A stretch of 35,680 nt of DNA from an uncultured Alphaproteobacteria bacterium (GCA_902595425.1 CACJPV010000009.1:1-35680); one strand, 5' to 3'. Counted from the first letter of the stretch, positions 8,500-18,035 are shown. Translations and numbers: made by a program. The notes: generated by a model from the sequence alone, not told the origin.

Positions 8500-10323
8500 C
8501 TAATAAAGTTTTTCTAGATCTTCTTGGTATTTATCTTTTACAGCAAACCTTCGGACTTTCATTGATACAGTCATCATACTATTTTCAATGGTAAATTCAT
8601 GATCAATTAAAATAAATTTCCTAACCTGCTCAATAACAGATAGATTTTTATTTACTCTATTTAACACTTCTTTCATTAGTTTATTAAAATCATCATCTTT
8701 GACAATTGTTTCAAATTTTTGATTTTTACCGTTTTCTTTAGCCCAATTTAATGCAAAGTCTTTATCGGGAACAATGACTGCAACGAGATAATTTTTAAAA
8801 TCTCCATAGAGCATAGATTGTGCTATCTCAGGTTCTATATCAAGTTTTGCCTCAACTCTTGTAGGTGATATATTATCTCCTCCAGCATTAACAATTATAT
8901 CTTTCTTTCGATCAGTAATTTTGAGATATTCCTCTTCATCAAATTCACCAATATCTCCTGTATGCACCCATCCATCAATAATTGTTTTTGATGTTGCTTC
9001 TGGATCATTCCAATATCCATTCATTATATTTTCACCACTTACTAAAATTTCTCCATCCTCAGCAATTTTTACTTTAACCCCATGAAACAATTTCCCTACC
9101 GTGTCTAATTTGACTTTTTCTGGCGGATTTGCAGAGACAACTGGTGCTGTTTCTGTTTGCCCATAACCTTGCAACAAAGGCAGTCCTAAGGCAGTCAAAT
9201 AAAGACCTACTTCGAAATTAAGAGCAGAACCACCAGAAATAAGAGCTTTTAAGGAACCACCAAATCTTTTGTTAACTTTTCTTCTAACAATTTTGTCCAT
9301 AATAGAATTTATAATACTCTCAAAGAAACTTAATTTTTCTCCATGATATTTTTTCTTACCTAGACGTAGGGTGGTTGCAAACAAAGTTTGACTCAATTTA
9401 CCTTGTTTTTTTAAACCTTGTGAAATTCTTGTGTGTAATGAGTCATAAAACCTTGGAACTGCTGTCATAAAGTGAGGACTTACTTCACCCATATTCACTA
9501 CAAGTTTGTCTATACCTTCAGCGTAATAAACTTGTGCACCAATACCTAATGTAAAAAATTGTAGAGTATGTTCATATGAATGAGATAATGGTAGCCATGA
9601 CAAAAATTTAATTTCATCCATTCCTTCTAATAAATTATTTAATAATATTTGTGCCCCAGTACAATTTGATAGCATTGCTCCATGACTAAGCATTACTCCT
9701 TTTGGATTACCACCTGTGCCTGAAGTATAAATAATACACGCTGTATCTTTTCTTTGAATAGATTTAATTTCATTATCAAAATCATAATTTTTATAATCTT
9801 CGTTTTCAATATTTTTCCAAGCATCATCAGAATTTTTTTCAACAAGATTATTCCATTTCATAATATTGACAGGATTATTATATGACTGGCTATCATCATT
9901 AATTTTAATCACGTTTTTACAATCATTAGAACTTTCAATTGCTGGCAGCGCTTTTAAACAAAGTTCATGAGAAGATATAATCATACATCTTGCACCCGAA
10001 TGATTAATTATATGACTATAATCTGCAGTAGTACTAGTAGTGTAAACAGGAACTGTGATGGCACCAATTGACATAATAGCCAAATCTGCAATTTGCCACT
10101 CAGGTCTATTTTCTGATAAAATAATAACTCTATCACCTTTTAGGATTCCTACATCTATTAGTGATCTTGCTACAGATTTAACTGAAAGCTCAACTTCTTC
10201 CCATGAGAGAGATTCAAAGTTATCATTATTTTTTTTCCATAAATAAGGCTTGCCTTTCATTTTTTTAGCTTGTTCAAAAAACATTGAGACAATATTATTA
10301 AAATTATCGAAATTAATAGACAT
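8500..10323 (-). CDS. Long-chain acyl-CoA synthetase (AMP-forming), FAA1/FadD15-like
   Basis: This 607-residue ANL-superfamily enzyme activates a fatty acid to acyl-AMP and then acyl-CoA. The signature P-loop IIYTSGTGGNPKGVML lies at about 197-212. GYGQTETAP is the A5 motif, and VHTGDIGEFDEEEYLKITDRKKD covers A7-A8, followed by VNAGGDNISP. The internal LSWLPLSHSYEHT segment is typical of FAA1-like long-chain synthetases, so chain-length preference is inferred. It has a textbook Shine-Dalgarno, GGAGGT eight bases before its ATG (complement of 10332-10337). That is a contrast with the many leader-poor genes here. It is a monocistronic gene and the stop is TAG. Confidence 0.92.
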   Translation of the reverse strand: MSINFDNFNNIVSMFFEQAKKMKGKPYLWKKNNDNFESLSWEEVELSVKSVARSLIDVGILKGDRVIILSENRPEWQIADLAIMSIGAITVPVYTTSTTADYSHIINHSGARCMIISSHELCLKALPAIESSNDCKNVIKINDDSQSYNNPVNIMKWNNLVEKNSDDAWKNIENEDYKNYDFDNEIKSIQRKDTACIIYTSGTGGNPKGVMLSHGAMLSNCTGAQILLNNLLEGMDEIKFLSWLPLSHSYEHTLQFFTLGIGAQVYYAEGIDKLVVNMGEVSPHFMTAVPRFYDSLHTRISQGLKKQGKLSQTLFATTLRLGKKKYHGEKLSFFESIINSIMDKIVRRKVNKRFGGSLKALISGGSALNFEVGLYLTALGLPLLQGYGQTETAPVVSANPPEKVKLDTVGKLFHGVKVKIAEDGEILVSGENIMNGYWNDPEATSKTIIDGWVHTGDIGEFDEEEYLKITDRKKDIIVNAGGDNISPTRVEAKLDIEPEIAQSMLYGDFKNYLVAVIVPDKDFALNWAKENGKNQKFETIVKDDDFNKLMKEVLNRVNKNLSVIEQVRKFILIDHEFTIENSMMTVSMKVRRFAVKDKYQEDLEKLY

Positions 10324-10357
10324 TTGACTTTACCTCCCTACAAACACTATAAATAGT
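10324..10357. promoter_or_regulatory. Divergent promoter region between acyl-CoA synthetase and oligopeptidase genes
   Basis: On the plus strand TTGACT (10324-10329) is 18 bases from TATAAA (10348-10353), a reasonable sigma-70-type pair for the peptidase. On the minus strand TATAGT (complement of 10346-10351) could serve as the -10 for the synthetase and would leave room for its Shine-Dalgarno. The two boxes sit in the inverted repeat ACTAT-AA-ATAGT, so the same melted segment may serve both directions. No experimental start is known. Confidence 0.4.
10332..10337 (-). promoter_or_regulatory. Perfect Shine-Dalgarno of the acyl-CoA synthetase gene
   Basis: The minus-strand sequence GGAGGT is eight bases upstream of the ATG at 10323. 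It fixes that start and shows that the organism's ribosomes can use a canonical anti-Shine-Dalgarno interaction, although most starts in this window lack one. Confidence 0.8.
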
Positions 10358-10377
10358 ACCTATATTCATTTCATACT

Positions 10378-12177
10378 ATGAAAGCCAATAATAATCAAAC
10401 TAATGCAGAAAAAAACCTTGGAAAACTGCCTGTTTGGAGACTTAGCGATCTTTATATCTCTCAAAATGATAAAAAACTTTCTGTAGATTTAAATAATATA
10501 AAAAAAGAGACAAAAAAATTTGAAAAAAAATATTTGAATAAAGTAAAACTTTTATCAGCAGAGAGATTGTTAGAAGCAATAGTTAAGCTGGAAGAAATTG
10601 ATATTTGGATGGATAAAATTCTTTCCTATGCTCATCTTCTTGTTGCAGAGAATGGCAATAATGAAAAAAATAAAATTTTTTATCAAAAAATGCAAGAGAC
10701 TATTACAAATTATGCGTCCTCAATTATTTTTTTTACCCTTGAACTTAATCAAATAAATGAAAACAAACTAAAAAGTTTGTTAACAAATCATAAATTAAAA
10801 AAATATAAAAACTGGATTAACAACCAAAGATCGTTCAAGCCTTACCAACTAGATTTAAAAATAGAAAAAATTTTGCAAGATAAAAGTATAACTTCTCGTT
10901 CCGCATGGATTAGATTATTTGATGATTTAATAGCTTCTCTTAAATTTAATTTTAGAAATAAAGAGTTAACAAGTGCACAAATATTTAATTTGTTATCCGA
11001 TAGAAATGAAAAAACAAGAAAAGTTGCAGCAAAGTCAGTTGGAAAAGTTTTAGGAGATAACATAAAATTATTTTCAACCATAACTAACACTCTAGCAAAA
11101 GATAAATCAATTAATGATGACTGGAGAAAATTACCATCACCAGTTACTTCTAGAAATTTATCAAATGTTGTGGAAGATACTGTTGTTGATAGTTTGGTAG
11201 TTTCAGTAATTGAATCTTATCCACGACTCTCGCACAGATATTATGCTTTAAAAGCAAAATGGTTTAAAAAGAAACATTTAATGTATTGGGATAGAAATGC
11301 CCCTTTGCCTTTTGAGAATACAAAGAAGTATTCTTGGAGTGAAGCTCGAAATACTGTGATTGAAGCATACTCTGTATTTGATAATGAAATAGGAAAAATT
11401 GTTAAAAAATTTTTTGATGAAAACTGGATTCATGCTCCAGTTTTGGAAGGAAAATCCCCAGGCGCTTTTGCTGCATCAACAGTTGCATCAGTTCATCCAT
11501 TTATTCTTGTTAATTTTCAGGGCAAAACAAGAGATGTTGCAACTCTGGCACATGAATTAGGTCACGGTGTTCATCAGTATCTTGCAGGAAAAAACCAAAG
11601 TCATTTTAATGCATCAACTCCTTTAACATTAGCTGAAACTGCGAGTGTATTTGGTGAGATGCTAACATTTAAATCAATTCTTAGTGCGTCAACTTCTAAA
11701 AAGGAAAGAAAAGCACTTTTAGCAAATAAAGTAGAAGATATGCTCAATACAGTTATTAGACAGATCTCTTTTTTTCAATTTGAAAAAGAAGTTCATACCT
11801 TAAGAAAAAATTCTGAACTAAGTACCAATGAAATTTGTGAAATATGGATGAATGTTCAAAAAGACAGTTTAGGACCTTCAATAAAATATGAAGAGGAATA
11901 TAAATATTTTTGGAGCTATATTCCTCATTTTATTCATTCGCCATTTTATGTATATGCATATGCCTTTGGAGATTGTTTAGTAAACTCCTTGTTCAATACT
12001 TATGAGCAGGGTTTAGAAAATTTTGAAAACAAATACATTGACTTACTTAAAAGTGGAGGTTCAAAAAAATATGATGCACTTTTTCAACCTTTTAATTTAG
12101 ATTTATCTAAAAAATCATTCTGGAAAAAGGGATTAAGTATGATTGAAAAACTAATTGATGAATTAGAGACACTCTAA
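10378..12177 (+). CDS. pepF: M3 family oligoendopeptidase (PepF-type)
   Basis: This 599-residue zinc metallopeptidase of family M3 probably degrades short peptides in the cytoplasm. The catalytic zinc site is HELGH at 392-396 within TLAHELGHGVHQYL. The third ligand is E420 in LTLAETASVFGEM, and the C-terminal substrate-loop region contains FWSYIPHFIHSPFYVYAYAFGD. The layout and length match the alphaproteobacterial pepF/M3 clade. The N-terminal 200 residues are helical, lysine-rich and less conserved. The ABC1 kinase gene begins on the base after its stop, so the two are co-transcribed; that pairing is common in alphaproteobacteria. Confidence 0.94.
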   Translation: MKANNNQTNAEKNLGKLPVWRLSDLYISQNDKKLSVDLNNIKKETKKFEKKYLNKVKLLSAERLLEAIVKLEEIDIWMDKILSYAHLLVAENGNNEKNKIFYQKMQETITNYASSIIFFTLELNQINENKLKSLLTNHKLKKYKNWINNQRSFKPYQLDLKIEKILQDKSITSRSAWIRLFDDLIASLKFNFRNKELTSAQIFNLLSDRNEKTRKVAAKSVGKVLGDNIKLFSTITNTLAKDKSINDDWRKLPSPVTSRNLSNVVEDTVVDSLVVSVIESYPRLSHRYYALKAKWFKKKHLMYWDRNAPLPFENTKKYSWSEARNTVIEAYSVFDNEIGKIVKKFFDENWIHAPVLEGKSPGAFAASTVASVHPFILVNFQGKTRDVATLAHELGHGVHQYLAGKNQSHFNASTPLTLAETASVFGEMLTFKSILSASTSKKERKALLANKVEDMLNTVIRQISFFQFEKEVHTLRKNSELSTNEICEIWMNVQKDSLGPSIKYEEEYKYFWSYIPHFIHSPFYVYAYAFGDCLVNSLFNTYEQGLENFENKYIDLLKSGGSKKYDALFQPFNLDLSKKSFWKKGLSMIEKLIDELETL

Positions 12178-13512
12178 ATGTCTGAAGCAGAGTCAAGATC
12201 ATTAGCTAAACAAATAAAACGTTATGCTCAAGTAGGGGGAGTTGTAGGAAAGTTTGCAACAAAGTTAGCTAGCCAAAAGTATCTTGGTGTAAAATTAGAC
12301 AAAGAAAAGCACGCTCTAGAAATTAGAGAGGCGCTAGGTAGTATTAAAGGTCCTTTAATGAAGGTGGCTCAGTTGTCAGCTACAATTCCTGATCTCTTAC
12401 CTGATGAGTATACAAAAGAGTTAATGCATCTTCAATCTAATGCACCACCTATGGGTTGGTTATTTGTAAAAAGAAGAATGGCTACAGAGTTATCTTCAGA
12501 CTGGTTAAAAAATTTCAAAGAATTTGATAAAGAAGCAACAAGAGCTGCTTCTCTAGGACAAGTACATAAAGCAATATTAAATAATTCTGAAACAGTTGCC
12601 TGCAAATTACAATACCCAGATATGCAATCAGCTGTTAGTGCAGACTTATCACAATTAAAAATGATTTTTTCTATCTATCAAACTTACAATAAGGCTATTA
12701 AAACCTCAGAGGTATATAAGGAAATCACTGAGAGGCTAAATGAAGAACTTGATTATGAAAGAGAAAAAAAGCTCATGAATATATTCAACAAAATCTTTTC
12801 CAAAAATAAATTTATACATGTGCCAAAAACTTATGAAAAATTAAGCACAAAAAGATTGTTAACAATGTCTTGGTTGGAAGGTAAATCAATTTTAAAATTC
12901 AAAGATGCAAAAAAAAATGTAAGAAATTCTCTTGCCCGCAATATGTATTATGCTTGGTATAAACCATTTTTTGAATACGGTGTTATACATGGGGATCCTC
13001 ATTTAGGTAACTATTCTGTGCAAGATGATTTAAGTATTAACCTCTATGATTTTGGTTGTATGAGAATTTTTCAGTCTAAATTTATTAAAGGAGTAATAGA
13101 TTTGTACTTTGCTTTACAAAAAAATGACGAAGCTCTTGCTGTTCATGCTTATGAACAATGGGGGTTCAAAGATATCACAAAAGAAAAGCTAAAAATACTC
13201 AGTAAATGGGCTAATTTTTTATATGCTCCTTTGATGGAAGATAAAGTTAAAAAAATTCAGGAGAGTGATAGTGGAGTTTATGGGGCTAAAATAGTATCTG
13301 AAGTTCATCGGGAATTAAAAAAAATAGGTGGTGTCAAACCACCAAAAGAGTTTGTTTTCATGGATAGAGCAGCTGTGGGCTTAGGATCGGTATTTATGCA
13401 TCTAAAAGCTGAAGTTAACTGGTATAGAGTTTTCCATGAGCTAATTGATAATTTTGATCAAAAAAAATTAACTGAAAAACAACAAAATACTTTAAAATTA
13501 GTTAACCTATAA
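12178..13512 (+). CDS. ABC1/AarF/UbiB-family atypical protein kinase-like ATPase
   Basis: The 444-residue protein has the ABC1 hallmarks in order: a KGPLMKVAQ motif (variant of the family's KxGQ), the loop AASLGQVHKA, the nucleotide-binding lysine in VACKLQYPD, EELDYEREK, the catalytic IHGDPHLGN and the metal-binding DFG in LYDFGCMR. UbiB/COQ8 relatives support ubiquinone synthesis or lipid handling through ATP binding and have weak or no protein-kinase activity. This soluble-looking version lacks the C-terminal membrane helices of UbiB, so it is probably a second paralog with undefined substrate. It starts directly at the end of the oligopeptidase gene, and the transhydrogenase operon follows after 12 bases. 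Confidence 0.87.
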   Translation: MSEAESRSLAKQIKRYAQVGGVVGKFATKLASQKYLGVKLDKEKHALEIREALGSIKGPLMKVAQLSATIPDLLPDEYTKELMHLQSNAPPMGWLFVKRRMATELSSDWLKNFKEFDKEATRAASLGQVHKAILNNSETVACKLQYPDMQSAVSADLSQLKMIFSIYQTYNKAIKTSEVYKEITERLNEELDYEREKKLMNIFNKIFSKNKFIHVPKTYEKLSTKRLLTMSWLEGKSILKFKDAKKNVRNSLARNMYYAWYKPFFEYGVIHGDPHLGNYSVQDDLSINLYDFGCMRIFQSKFIKGVIDLYFALQKNDEALAVHAYEQWGFKDITKEKLKILSKWANFLYAPLMEDKVKKIQESDSGVYGAKIVSEVHRELKKIGGVKPPKEFVFMDRAAVGLGSVFMHLKAEVNWYRVFHELIDNFDQKKLTEKQQNTLKLVNL

Positions 13513-13524
13513 CTATAAGTCCTT

Positions 13525-14646
13525 ATGAAAATTTCAGCATTAAAAGAAAATTTTAATAATGAAAACAGAGTAGCTTTAACACCAGATACCATCAAACTTT
13601 TTCAACGTTTAGGTTTAGAAGTTTTAATTGAAGATGGAGCAGGTAATAAATCAGGATATCCAAATGATCTTTACGAAGCAAATGGTGCTAAGATTGTTTC
13701 AAGAGATCAATGTCTCAAGGCAAACATCTGTTTATGTGTAAAAATACCAAGTGAAGACGATCTACAACAATTAAATGAAAATACTGTTTTAATTGGTATT
13801 CTTAATCCTTATGAAAATAAAAAATATTTTAATACTTTGAATGGAAAGAAAATTATTTCTTGTTGTATGGAGCTTATTCCTAGAATTAGTAGGGCACAAA
13901 GTATGGATGTATTATCATCCCAAGCAAATTTAGCTGGTTACAGAAGTGTAATTGATGCAGCTGAGCAATTTGGAAAAGCTTTTCCAATGATGATGACTGC
14001 AGCAGGAAGAGTTAATCCTGCAAAAGTTATGGTTTTAGGTGTGGGAGTTGCTGGATTACAAGCAATTGCTACTGCAAAAAGATTAGGCGCAGTTGTATCG
14101 GCAACTGACGTTCGATCTGCCACAAAGGAACAAGTAGAGAGTTTAGGTGGAAAATTTATAATGGTTGAAGATGAAGAGTCAACCAATGCTGAGACTGAAG
14201 GTGGTTATGCCAAGGAAATGAGTGAAGAGTATAAACAGAAGCAGGCTAAACTTATTGCCGAAACGATCGCAAAACAAGATATTGTAATTTGTACTGCTCT
14301 TATACCTGGAAAAAAAGCTCCGGTTTTAATCTCGCAAGAGATGGTTGAGTCAATGGCATCTGGATCAGTTGTTGTTGACCTAGCAGTTGAGGCAGGAGGT
14401 AATTGTCCATTAAGCAAAGAAGGCGAAGTTGTCGATCATGGAGGCGTAAAAATTGTTGGATATGCCAATGTACCTGGCAGAGTTGCAAAAGATGCTTCGG
14501 CTTTGTATGCAAAAAATATTTTTAATTTTTTGAGTTTAATTATAAATAAAGATGATAAAAAAATTATTTTCAACTGGGAAGATGAGATAGTTAATGCTGT
14601 TACATTAACGCATGAAGGCAAATTAAGATTGGAGCAGTTTAATTAA
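13525..14646 (+). CDS. pntAA: NAD(P) transhydrogenase subunit alpha part 1 (soluble domain I)
   Basis: This is the NAD(H)-binding domain I of the proton-translocating transhydrogenase, which uses the proton gradient to make NADPH from NADH. Its 373 residues have the expected length for the split alphaproteobacterial form. The N-terminal ISALKENFNNENRVALTPDT is the AlaDH/PNT signature. MVLGVGVAGLQAIATAKRLGA holds the dinucleotide-binding GxGxxG, and the mobile-loop region around NAETEGGYAKEMS is present. pntAB follows one base after the stop. The order pntAA-pntAB-pntB makes a dedicated operon, with the upstream ABC1 gene possibly on the same transcript. Confidence 0.96.
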   Translation: MKISALKENFNNENRVALTPDTIKLFQRLGLEVLIEDGAGNKSGYPNDLYEANGAKIVSRDQCLKANICLCVKIPSEDDLQQLNENTVLIGILNPYENKKYFNTLNGKKIISCCMELIPRISRAQSMDVLSSQANLAGYRSVIDAAEQFGKAFPMMMTAAGRVNPAKVMVLGVGVAGLQAIATAKRLGAVVSATDVRSATKEQVESLGGKFIMVEDEESTNAETEGGYAKEMSEEYKQKQAKLIAETIAKQDIVICTALIPGKKAPVLISQEMVESMASGSVVVDLAVEAGGNCPLSKEGEVVDHGGVKIVGYANVPGRVAKDASALYAKNIFNFLSLIINKDDKKIIFNWEDEIVNAVTLTHEGKLRLEQFN

Positions 14647-14647
14647 T

Positions 14648-14962
14648 ATGGAAGCACATAGCTCAGAAGTTTTTGTTATTGGATTAACAGTTTTTTTTCT
14701 AGCTTGTATTATTGGATATTATGTAGTTTGGTCTGTTACTCCAGCTTTACATAGCCCTTTAATGGGTGTTACCAATGCAATTTCAAGCGTTATAATTGTT
14801 GGGGCTATTTTGGCAGCTGGTCCACTTGGACATGACTCATCAAAAATATTTGGAATTATAGGAGTGGTACTTGCTTCTATAAATATTTTTGGTGGTTTTA
14901 TTGTTACCTATCGAATGCTATCGATGTTCAAAAAGAAACCTAAAAAAGAACAAAAGGATTAA
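14648..14962 (+). CDS. pntAB: NAD(P) transhydrogenase subunit alpha part 2 (membrane anchor of domain II)
   Basis: The 104-residue membrane protein has three predicted helices and a lysine-rich cytoplasmic tail. The segment VVWSVTPALHSPLMGVTNAISS is highly characteristic of the domain II part contributed by the alpha subunit. With PntB it forms the proton channel of the enzyme. It is a separate gene, as in Rhodospirillum-type systems, rather than fused to domain I as in E. coli. It is one base from pntAA and three bases from pntB. Confidence 0.95.
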   Translation: MEAHSSEVFVIGLTVFFLACIIGYYVVWSVTPALHSPLMGVTNAISSVIIVGAILAAGPLGHDSSKIFGIIGVVLASINIFGGFIVTYRMLSMFKKKPKKEQKD

Positions 14963-14965
14963 TCA

Positions 14966-16357
14966 ATGTCAACAAATATGGTTGCAGTTTTATATCTTAT
15001 TTCAGCATTAATGTTCATATTTGCCCTAAGGGGTTTATCACATCCTGAGTCTTCAAGATTAGGTAACATTTTTGGAATAGTTGGAATGGTAATAGCAATC
15101 ATTACAACGCTTATGTTTAAATCTGTTCTTAGTTATACTGAAATTGGAGCTGCTATAATAGTTGGTGGAGCAATCGGAACTTTTATTGCGCTTAGAATAG
15201 AAATGACAGCCTTGCCACAACTAGTTGCAGCTTTTCATAGTTTGGTTGGTATTGCTGCAGTTTTTGTGGCAGCAGCAGCTTTTTATGATCCTGCTTCTTT
15301 TGGAATTGGCACAATAGGATCAATTGGAACAAGCAGTTTGATTGAAATGAGTATAGGCACTTTTATTGGGGCAATAACTTTTTCAGGATCGATACTTGCA
15401 TTTGGCAAACTTCAGGGCACTGTATCTGGTAAACCGATAGTTTTTAAATTTCAGCATGCAATTAATGCTTTAATACTATTATTTATAGCTTTTCTTATTA
15501 TAATTTTTTGTATTAACCAATCACCATCAATTTTTTGGACTATTGTAGTAGTTTCAATATTGTTAGGTTTCTTAGTTGTGATTCCAATAGGAGGTGCTGA
15601 TATGCCGGTAGTAGTGTCTATGTTGAATTCTTATTCTGGATGGGCTGCATGTGGTATAGGATTCACTCTTAGTAATAATTTGTTAATTATTACTGGAGCC
15701 CTTGTAGGAGCATCAGGCGCCATTCTTAGTTACATAATGAGTAAGGGCATGAACAGATCTATAATAAGTGTTGTTCTAGGTGGTTTTGGAGGAGAGCAAA
15801 CTGCAAGTGCTTCTGGTGATAACTCTGATAAAATAGTAAAGCAAGGAAATGCCGAAGATGCTGCATATATTATGAAAAATGCTGACTCTGTAATAATAGT
15901 TCCAGGTTACGGTATGGCTGTTGCTCAAGCTCAGCACGCTTTAAGAGAAATGGGAGATATACTAAAAAAAGAAGGCATAAATGTAAGATATGCAATTCAT
16001 CCAGTTGCTGGAAGAATGCCTGGTCACATGAATGTTTTACTAGCTGAAGCCAATGTACCATATGATGAAGTTTTAGAATTAGATGAAATTAACCACGATT
16101 TTCCTATGACAGAAGTATCTTTTGTTATTGGTGCAAATGATGTTACCAATCCAGCAGCTAAAACTGACGAAACTTCTCCTATATACGGTATGCCTATTTT
16201 AGATGTTGAAAAATCACAAACTGTTTTGTTTGTAAAAAGATCTATGGCAACTGGGTATTCAGGGGTTGATAATGAGTTGTTCTATCGAGATAATACTACG
16301 ATGTTATTTGGCGATGCTAAAAAAATGTGCGAGGATATTGTTAAAAGTTTAGCTTAA
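14966..16357 (+). CDS. pntB: NAD(P) transhydrogenase subunit beta
   Basis: The 463-residue PntB combines about nine membrane helices (domain II) with the NADP(H)-binding domain III. The membrane part includes [15 protein letters not shown] with the histidine proposed to take part in proton transfer. Domain III shows [20 protein letters not shown], the modified Rossmann turn, and [21 protein letters not shown]. An AAGGA ribosome-binding sequence lies upstream of the ATG. The stop TAA is shared with the convergent rpsU stop in a 4-base overlap. Ending the three-gene pnt operon, it gives the cell an NADPH source driven by proton-motive force. Confidence 0.97.
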   Translation: MSTNMVAVLYLISALMFIFALRGLSHPESSRLGNIFGIVGMVIAIITTLMFKSVLSYTEIGAAIIVGGAIGTFIALRIEMTALPQLVAAFHSLVGIAAVFVAAAAFYDPASFGIGTIGSIGTSSLIEMSIGTFIGAITFSGSILAFGKLQGTVSGKPIVFKFQHAINALILLFIAFLIIIFCINQSPSIFWTIVVVSILLGFLVVIPIGGADMPVVVSMLNSYSGWAACGIGFTLSNNLLIITGALVGASGAILSYIMSKGMNRSIISVVLGGFGGEQTASASGDNSDKIVKQGNAEDAAYIMKNADSVIIVPGYGMAVAQAQHALREMGDILKKEGINVRYAIHPVAGRMPGHMNVLLAEANVPYDEVLELDEINHDFPMTEVSFVIGANDVTNPAAKTDETSPIYGMPILDVEKSQTVLFVKRSMATGYSGVDNELFYRDNTTMLFGDAKKMCEDIVKSLA

Positions 16358-16551
16358 GAGTTATTTCTTTTAGCAGATTTTCTTGCTCTTCTAATATTTT
16401 CTTCTTTTTCTCTTGCTCTTTTAAGACAAGGTTTTTCAAAATGTTTTCTAAGCTTCATCTCTTTGTACAAACCCTCTCTTTGCATTTTCTTTTTTAGACT
16501 TCTTAAAGCCTGTTCTACGTTATTATCTTTTACGTTTACTTGTAGTGTCAT
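16354..16551 (-). CDS. rpsU: 30S ribosomal protein S21
   Basis: The 65-residue very basic protein contains [21 protein letters not shown] and [17 protein letters not shown], which identify bS21. In E. coli it helps the small subunit engage initiation regions of mRNAs. I chose the ATG at 16551, giving [11 protein letters not shown], because family members begin just before this strand. An in-frame ATG at 16572 would add seven residues, and neither start has a clear Shine-Dalgarno. The gene is divergent from def and near COQ9, a neighbourhood often seen in alphaproteobacteria. Its stop shares TTAA with the pntB stop. Confidence 0.93.
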   Translation of the reverse strand: MTLQVNVKDNNVEQALRSLKKKMQREGLYKEMKLRKHFEKPCLKRAREKEENIRRARKSAKRNNS

Positions 16552-16613
16552 AGTTGGAAGGGCATTTAACATATACTTATGTTTAATGCAAATACTGAAA
16601 TTTGTTTAAAATA

Positions 16614-16642
16614 TTGGTTTAATGCCATTTTATGACTATATA
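16614..16642 (+). promoter_or_regulatory. Predicted promoter of def, placed for a leaderless mRNA
   Basis: TTGGTT (16614-16619) and TATATA (16637-16642) are separated by exactly 17 bases. The GTG start of def follows the -10 box by six bases, so transcription would be expected to begin at or within one or two bases of the start codon. There is no room for a Shine-Dalgarno. Confidence 0.5.
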
Positions 16643-16648
16643 TGAAGA

Positions 16649-17185
16649 GTGGCAATTTTAAAAATAGCAAAATTAGGTCATCCAGTTTTAATTAAAAAAA
16701 CTAAAGAAATTAACGACTTAAGTAAAATAAACTTAAAAAAAATTGTATTTGATATGTCTGAAACAATGCTTGATGCAAACGGTATAGGACTTGCCGCTCC
16801 ACAGATTCATCTTTCACATAGGATATTTATTTATAGGAATCCTGATATTGAAGAAGCGGATAAAATAAATATTTCAGTTTTTATAAATCCCTCGGTTGAG
16901 AAAATTTCAGATGAAACAGAAGATGATTGGGAAGGTTGTTTATCAATTCCTGGTATGTCAGGTTTAGTTAGGCGATATAAACGAATCAAATACTCAGCTG
17001 TGGACTTAAATGGTAAAGATATAACTGGTGAGGTTGAAGGATTACATGCGAGAGTAATTCAACATGAATTTGACCATCTTAACGGTATTTTATATACATC
17101 AAGATTAGCACATAAAAATGCATTTGGATTTTCAGAGGAAATAGAAAAATTTTGGAAAAAACATCATGATGAAAACTCAAAATAA
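16649..17185 (+). CDS. def: Peptide deformylase
   Basis: This enzyme removes the N-formyl group from nascent proteins. All three family motifs are intact: GIGLAAPQ (45-52), EGCLSIP (95-101) and HEFDH (139-143), with C97, H139 and H143 as metal ligands. At 178 residues it is of normal length. The start is a GTG giving MAILKIAKLGHPVL, the expected N-terminus. The nearby upstream ATG at 16642 is out of frame. Its 3' end overlaps the COQ9 gene by 20 bases, so the two are on one transcript. Confidence 0.96.
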   Translation: MAILKIAKLGHPVLIKKTKEINDLSKINLKKIVFDMSETMLDANGIGLAAPQIHLSHRIFIYRNPDIEEADKINISVFINPSVEKISDETEDDWEGCLSIPGMSGLVRRYKRIKYSAVDLNGKDITGEVEGLHARVIQHEFDHLNGILYTSRLAHKNAFGFSEEIEKFWKKHHDENSK

Positions 17186-17807
17186 ATACCTCTATAATAA
17201 AAGGTTTAAAATTTTTAAATTAGCTAAAACTATCATTGCAGAAGAGGGCTTAAATTCAAATACGTTTCAAACTATTTCTTTAAAATACGATTTAAATATT
17301 AATGAAATAAATTTATTATTTCCTGATGGTAATAAAAATTTGATAGAATTTTCTTTAGATCAATTAAATATTGAACTTGAAGAAAGTTGCAAAAAAATAG
17401 ATTTGATACGATTACCAATGCATAAAAGAGTTAGAAATATATTGCTAAATAAAATAAGGCTAATGAATAAAGAAAAAAAATTTTATAAAAAAATTTTCTT
17501 AAACTCTTTACTATTTAATAAAAGTGTTTCTTTGCACAAACAGCTCTATAAAAGTATTGATCAGATATGGTATCTGGCAGGTGATACATCAGTTGATTTT
17601 AATTTTTATACTAAAAGATTAATTTTAGCAGGTATTTATTCCAGAGTTGTCTTGTTCTTTTTTAATAATAATAATCAACAGGAACTGGAGTACATTTTAG
17701 ATTTAAACCTAAAAAGAGTAGCTAAAATACCTAAGTTAAAATCTAAGATAAATATTATTAGAGATTATTTTCCAAAGGTAATAACGTTTGTGAAAAATTC
17801 TATTTAA
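17166..17807 (+). CDS. COQ9 family ubiquinone biosynthesis protein
   Basis: The 213-residue protein has the COQ9 signature IWYLAGDTSVDFNFYTKR at about 134-151, followed by the hydrophobic helix LILAGIYSRVVLFFF. COQ9 proteins have a TetR-like fold and bind isoprenoid lipids. In eukaryotes COQ9 presents ubiquinone intermediates to the hydroxylase COQ7. The bacterial role is inferred by homology. The N-terminal part (about 15-60) looks like the degenerate helix-turn-helix region of the TetR fold, but this is not a transcription factor. It overlaps def by 20 bases and shares its TAA with the convergent DUF465 gene. Lysine and asparagine content is high, in line with the local AT bias. Confidence 0.88.
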   Translation: MMKTQNKYLYNKRFKIFKLAKTIIAEEGLNSNTFQTISLKYDLNINEINLLFPDGNKNLIEFSLDQLNIELEESCKKIDLIRLPMHKRVRNILLNKIRLMNKEKKFYKKIFLNSLLFNKSVSLHKQLYKSIDQIWYLAGDTSVDFNFYTKRLILAGIYSRVVLFFFNNNNQQELEYILDLNLKRVAKIPKLKSKINIIRDYFPKVITFVKNSI

Positions 17808-18004
17808 GCAATACTATCTGGTTCAAGTTCGTTTTTGAGGTAAGCAATTTTATCCTTTAAAACTAATTTTCTTTTTTTTAACCTTTGAATTTGCAAAAAA
17901 TCAACAGTATGCTTCTCTTGCAATTGTATTAAAACTTGATCAAGATCAGAATGCTCTTGTTCGTATTCTTTTAAGGTTTCAATTAATTTGTTTTTATTGC
18001 TCAT
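17804..18004 (-). CDS. DUF465/YdcH family small coiled-coil protein
   Basis: The 66-residue charged protein is one long predicted coiled coil. It carries the family pattern E-H-x-D-L-D-x2-L near residues 17-24 and LQRLKKRKLVLKDKIA (about 38-53), here as IQRLKKRKLVLKDKI. The family is widespread in proteobacteria and has no firmly established function. It is divergent from the phosphofructokinase gene and overlaps the COQ9 stop by four bases (TTAA). Confidence 0.85.
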   Translation of the reverse strand: MSNKNKLIETLKEYEQEHSDLDQVLIQLQEKHTVDFLQIQRLKKRKLVLKDKIAYLKNELEPDSIA

Positions 18005-18035
18005 AAAATTAAAAATTTATCTTATTGAAGAATAG

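Noticed and set aside
13938..14621. Antisense open frames within pntAA and similar ones elsewhere (e.g. 10842-11090, 24355-24540, 29467-29769).
   Set aside because: They lie wholly inside well-identified genes on the other strand, have no recognisable family and reflect codon-usage shadows.
17166..17807. TetR-family transcription regulator instead of COQ9.
   Set aside because: The TetR-like fold explains the resemblance. The AGDTSVDFNFYTKR motif is specific to COQ9.
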